Under the pieces are notes generated by a model. It ran no database searches. It was given only the letters and a program-made list of their open reading frames with translations, and was not told the DNA's origin. Positions 8,358 through 10,762 of a stretch of 10,762 nt of DNA are shown here, piece by piece. Location of the stretch: contig NW_014011588.1 in assembly GCF_000611645.1 (NCBI RefSeq), positions 1 to 10,762 of the forward strand, given 5' to 3'. Origin of the DNA: Monoraphidium neglectum (taxonomy: Eukaryota; Chlorophyta; Chlorophyceae; Sphaeropleales; Selenastraceae). The translations under genes were made by a program, and so were the position numbers. Numbering within the stretch: position 1 is the first letter of the stretch; each line of letters opens with the position of its first letter.

Positions 8358-8850
8358 TCAGTCGACCTCAAGCTTCAGCAGATCGGCCTCGCTCAGCTCG
8401 AGCAGCCAGATGTCCTCGTCATCAGCAGGCGCCACCTCATCCACACCCTCGGCGTCCTCATCAGCATCGTCCTCCTCGCCCCCCGCTGCAGTCAATTGCT
8501 GCCGCTGCTGCTGCTGCTTGCCTTGCTGCGTGCTCTGCTGCTGCTGCTTCTGCTGCTTTTGCTGCGGCTGCTGCTGCTGCTCAGCTTCGGCCTCCAGGAT
8601 TGCCTGCCACCGCGCCGCCGCCGCCAGCGTATCCTCGTCCCACTCATCTTCGCCCTCCTCCCCCTCCTCGCCCTCCTCCCCAGCCCACTCCACCTCTCCC
8701 TCATCCCCGCCTGCCTGCGGGCCCTGCTCGCCGCCCGCAACCTCACTACCGTCGCCGCCGCCGCCGGCCGCGCGCGCCCGGCGCCGCCCCTCCTCCGCCC
8801 ACTCAGCGCGCTCCTCGACCCCGCCACCGCCGCCGAGCTCGCCGCCGAGC
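8358..8850 (-). other. Acidic and Gln-rich C-terminal extension of the GTPase
   Basis: After the G5 motif the protein continues for about 170 residues. It runs through Gly-rich, Arg/Ala-rich and Glu-rich ([17 protein letters not shown]) stretches, then a Gln-rich stretch (residues 349-377), then an acidic end finishing LLKLEVD. I recognise no OCT domain of bacterial Obg. The continuous frame of over 240 codons from 9092 to the stop, following conserved GTPase motifs, supports it as coding. Confidence 0.75.
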
Positions 8851-9363
8851 GCCCGCGCGATCGCCGCGGCAAGCTCGCCCAGCCCCTCCCCGCTCGCCGC
8901 GCTGACGGCGACGACCGCCGCCGGCGGCGGCATCGCGCCGCGGCCGTGCTCGGCGGCCAGCTTCTCGGCGGCCGCCACCACCTCGGCGGCCACCTCCTGG
9001 CGCAGCGCCCCCGCGTCTTCCAGATCCATCTTGTTGAGCGCCACCACGTGGGGGCGGCTGCAGTAGTCCGGGTTGTACATCCGCAGCTCCTCCCTTGGAG
9101 TTTTGGGGCGGGTTTTGGGTGGGTTTGGGTGGGTCTCACTTGGGTGGGGGTGCCTTGCGGTGGGGAGCAGTGCACGGGTCGAGGGCGTGGTGACGAGCCT
9201 CAAGCAGGGTCGGGGCTTGAGGCCGGCAGGACGCTTCATGCAGAGCCCGGCAGCAACTTGCGACCTGACACAAGACATGCCGAGCAGTACACAAACACAC
9301 ATACACTCTCTCTCTCTCTCTCTCTCTTTCTCTTTTTCTTTCCCTCACACACACACGCACATT

Positions 9364-9397
<34 letters not shown>

Positions 9398-10623
9398 GAT
9401 GAACACACATCCACACGCTCTGCAAGTGAACACCCACACGCACACTCATGCCCACACCTCGCGTCAGCACACCCCCGCCCTCAGCCCCCCCCCCCACACC
9501 TTACAGCCCAATAATCCGTCGCCGGGTCCTCCGCACTCGCGTCCACCACATGCAGCAGCGCGCGCGTCCGCCGCAGGTGCCGCAAAAACATGCGGCCCAG
9601 GCCGCGCCCCTGGTGGGCGCCCTCGATCAGGCCGGGCAGGTCGGCCAGCACGGGCCCCTGGCCGGCGGCCATGACTCCGAGGTTGGGCATGAGGGTGGTG
9701 AAGGGGTAGGGCGCGACGGCCGGGCTGGCGCGCGTCAGGGAGGCGAGCAGGGACGACTTGCCTGCGGGGTGCGGAGGGGCAGCGGGAGGCGGCATAGGGC
9801 GCAAGGCGTTGCCGGCGAGTGCTGGACGGCGGCGGCGCGGGGCCGCGGCCGACGGCGGCATGCGTTGCAACCCCCTGCCGCCGGCCGCGGGCTGTGCCGG
9901 CGGCATATATCGTAACAAACAACACACTGCGGCCCTCACCAGCATTTGGGAAGCCGACGATGCCGACGTCTGCCACCACCCTCAGCAGAAGCTGGAGGCC
10001 CAACTGCTGGCCAGGCAGGCCGCGGGCGTCGTGCTGCCAGTTGGAGTCCACCACAGACACCACCTCGGCGCCAGACTCCTGCAAAAACCAGTGAAGGCGG
10101 CGGGCGGGGCGGGGCGTTGGGGGAGGGGTGTCGCGATCACGCTGGTTACGCTCCGACAGGGGTGGGTGGCTTGCGTGTGAGAGCGCGGGCGCCGGTTGTT
10201 TGCCAGCGGCCCCACGCCTCCGCCCGCCCCGGTGCGACGCGTGCGTTCTCCGCCCTCCCCCCGCTCGCCAAGCAAAGCGTGCCAAAACCCCAGCCCGCGG
10301 GGCGGCGTGCGAGGGGCGACAAAAACTCTCCAGTCCAGCCCCCATCGCAGAATACGAAACACGACAAACTTACACACAGACAAACACAAACCTCCACTAC
10401 CGCCACCAAACAGAATGAACCCCTCCCCCGCACATTGCGTTATCTACCAAACATCACCCAACGCACTTCGAACGTATCCTCGCGCACCCACCTTTGCATA
10501 CTTCATCTCCCGCGCCAGCTCCCTCTGCCGCTGCTCCCGGCTGGGCGCGCGCACGCCGCTGCCGCCCTTGCCGCCTTTCGCCACCATCAGCCGCTGCCCC
10601 GGCTGCAGGAGCTCCCCCAGGAC
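8358..10623 (-). CDS. OBGC: Obg-family GTPase (plastid ObgC-like), 4 visible exons, 5' partial
   Basis: A P-loop GTPase of the Obg/CgtA family, known to assist assembly of the large ribosomal subunit; the plant ObgC member works in chloroplasts. Exons in transcription order: 10492-10623, 9940-10078, 9500-9761, 8358-9093, giving 422 residues to the stop. Phases match at all three junctions. From the first visible residue: end of the Obg domain ([19 protein letters not shown]) at 5-23; [19 protein letters not shown] at 76-94, including G1; G2 YPFTT at 109-113; G3 DLPG at 131-134; DASAEDP at 163-169; [10 protein letters not shown] at 179-188; G4 NKMD at 198-201; G5 SAASGEG at 242-248. The LRVVADVG and EELRMYNP wording resembles plant ObgC more than typical bacterial Obg (from memory, not a search). 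The glycine-rich N-terminus and any transit peptide are beyond the right edge. The C-terminus is acidic and Gln-rich. Confidence 0.9.
8496..8582 (-). repeat. CAG/CTG repeat encoding a Gln-rich tract
   Basis: An interrupted trinucleotide repeat (CTG on the + strand, CAG on the coding - strand) encodes runs such as [16 protein letters not shown]. Interruptions by Lys, Pro, Ser, Thr, Gly and Arg codons should keep it fairly stable. Confidence 0.9.
9094..9499 (-). other. Obg intron with compound microsatellites and G-rich + strand tract
   Basis: The donor is GTGTGG directly followed by a G11 run on the - strand, and the acceptor is CTCCAAG. It is phase 2 and joins to Arg in [12 protein letters not shown]. 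It is the only one of the assigned junctions with AAG rather than CAG. It contains (CT)n at 9304-9327, (CA)n at 9370-9397 and a G-run cluster at 9105-9150, all given on the + strand. Confidence 0.82.
9304..9397. repeat. Compound (CT)n and (CA)n microsatellite
   Basis: A CT run at about 9304-9327 grades into a T-rich pyrimidine stretch to about 9344. A CA-rich spacer with GCGCG follows, then a pure CA run at about 9370-9397. The whole tract lies in the last Obg intron. Confidence 0.93.
9762..9939 (-). other. Obg intron inside the P-loop
   Basis: The donor is GTGAGG and the acceptor is CCCCGCAG, phase 1. It splits the Gly codon of NAGKSS, so the P-loop lysine is read only after splicing. The intron contains the GGCATATATCG stretch (9901-9911), which is probably unrelated to a promoter. 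Confidence 0.88.
10079..10491 (-). other. Obg intron, 413 bases
   Basis: The donor is GTGGGT and the acceptor is TTTTTGCAG, phase 0, joining EMKYAK to ESGAEVV. No Obg motif was recognised in it on the - strand. On the + strand it is C/A-rich (about 10320-10480), so the transcript is G/T-rich there. Confidence 0.8.
10492..10623 (-). other. Obg-domain exon ([15 protein letters not shown])
   Basis: Forty-four residues, [10 protein letters not shown] through REMKYAK. This is the last part of the glycine-rich Obg fold, where bacterial proteins have DL-E-GQR-LVA-GG-GG-GN. The acceptor is CTGCAG (10624-10629 on the - strand) and the donor is GTGGGT. The start is chosen from the acceptor and homology to VL-EL. 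A frame continues upstream through a possible PDDVTLTSL stretch, so an exon extension cannot be fully excluded. Confidence 0.8.
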
Positions 10624-10762
10624 CTGCAGCCGAAGCCGCACGCGATGCAGTGACGTCAGAGTGACGTCATCTGGGCGTTCCACGGCAGTCCGGCCGCGAG
10701 CACTGCACTCCCCCCATCCCCGAAGGCCCGAGGGCAAGGGCGGCTGGGCCGCCCCTCCATCC
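10624..10762 (-). other. Upstream Obg intron or unresolved exon
   Basis: The sequence ends in CTGCAG on the - strand, a good acceptor for the next exon. No clear GEDVVV or GTVVR-like Obg motif is visible. It holds the paired TGACGTCA motif at 10651-10669. An open frame (VERPDDVTLTSL) crosses it but does not match the family, so intron is preferred. Confidence 0.5.

Noticed and set aside
8496..9674. Long open frame (392 codons) on the + strand
   Set aside because: It is antisense to the Obg exons and reads CTG repeats as poly-Leu. The conserved GTPase motifs on the - strand explain the openness.
9901..9911. GGCATATATCG as a TATA box
   Set aside because: It sits in an Obg intron, and no gene start is placed just downstream on either strand.

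Overview
The window is nuclear DNA of a GC-rich eukaryote, most likely a chlorophycean green alga (the Chlamydomonas/Volvox/Monoraphidium kind). Four signs point there: two intron-dense genes whose reading frames hold across every predicted splice junction; 5' splice sites that all begin GTG; CA/CT microsatellites inside introns; and TGTAA motifs, the usual algal polyadenylation signal, just past both stop codons. The species cannot be named from this window. No bacterial operon, RNA gene, CRISPR array or intact transposon was seen.

Layout. Bases 1-8109 (+ strand) carry the 3' part of a gene for an HrpB-type DEAH/DEFH RNA helicase. Eighteen exons can be assigned: 230-334, 658-737, 1107-1483, 1643-1725, 1951-2078, 2514-2570, 2831-2985, 3239-3524, 3889-4040, 4210-4638, 5096-5295, 5586-5684, 6154-6393, 6673-6798, 7112-7207, 7438-7505, 7697-7760 and 8002-8109. 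They join into 2853 nt (950 codons plus stop). The 5' end, including the Walker A motif, lies left of the window. Bases 8110-8357 are a short convergent intergenic region shared by two 3' UTRs. Bases 8358-10623 (- strand, entering from the right edge) carry the 3' part of an Obg-family GTPase gene, closest in wording to plastid ObgC. Its four exons, 10492-10623, 9940-10078, 9500-9761 and 8358-9093 (in transcription order), join into 1269 nt (422 codons plus stop). The N-terminal glycine-rich Obg domain is largely outside the window.

Both proteins are of bacterial ancestry. Obg GTPases act in large-ribosomal-subunit assembly, and plant ObgC acts on the plastid ribosome. HrpB is a bacterial RNA helicase family of poorly known role. 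A shared organellar RNA or ribosome role is possible but is inference, because both N-termini, where transit peptides would sit, are missing. The two genes are tail to tail, so they do not share a promoter.

I did not find a clear new biological system. The most unusual items are a nested hairpin inside one helicase intron, GU-rich/CA-rich complementary introns, a paired TGACGTCA motif, a G-quadruplex-like tract at an Obg 3' splice site, a low-complexity acidic/poly-Gln C-terminus on the GTPase, and nearly abutting convergent poly(A) signals.
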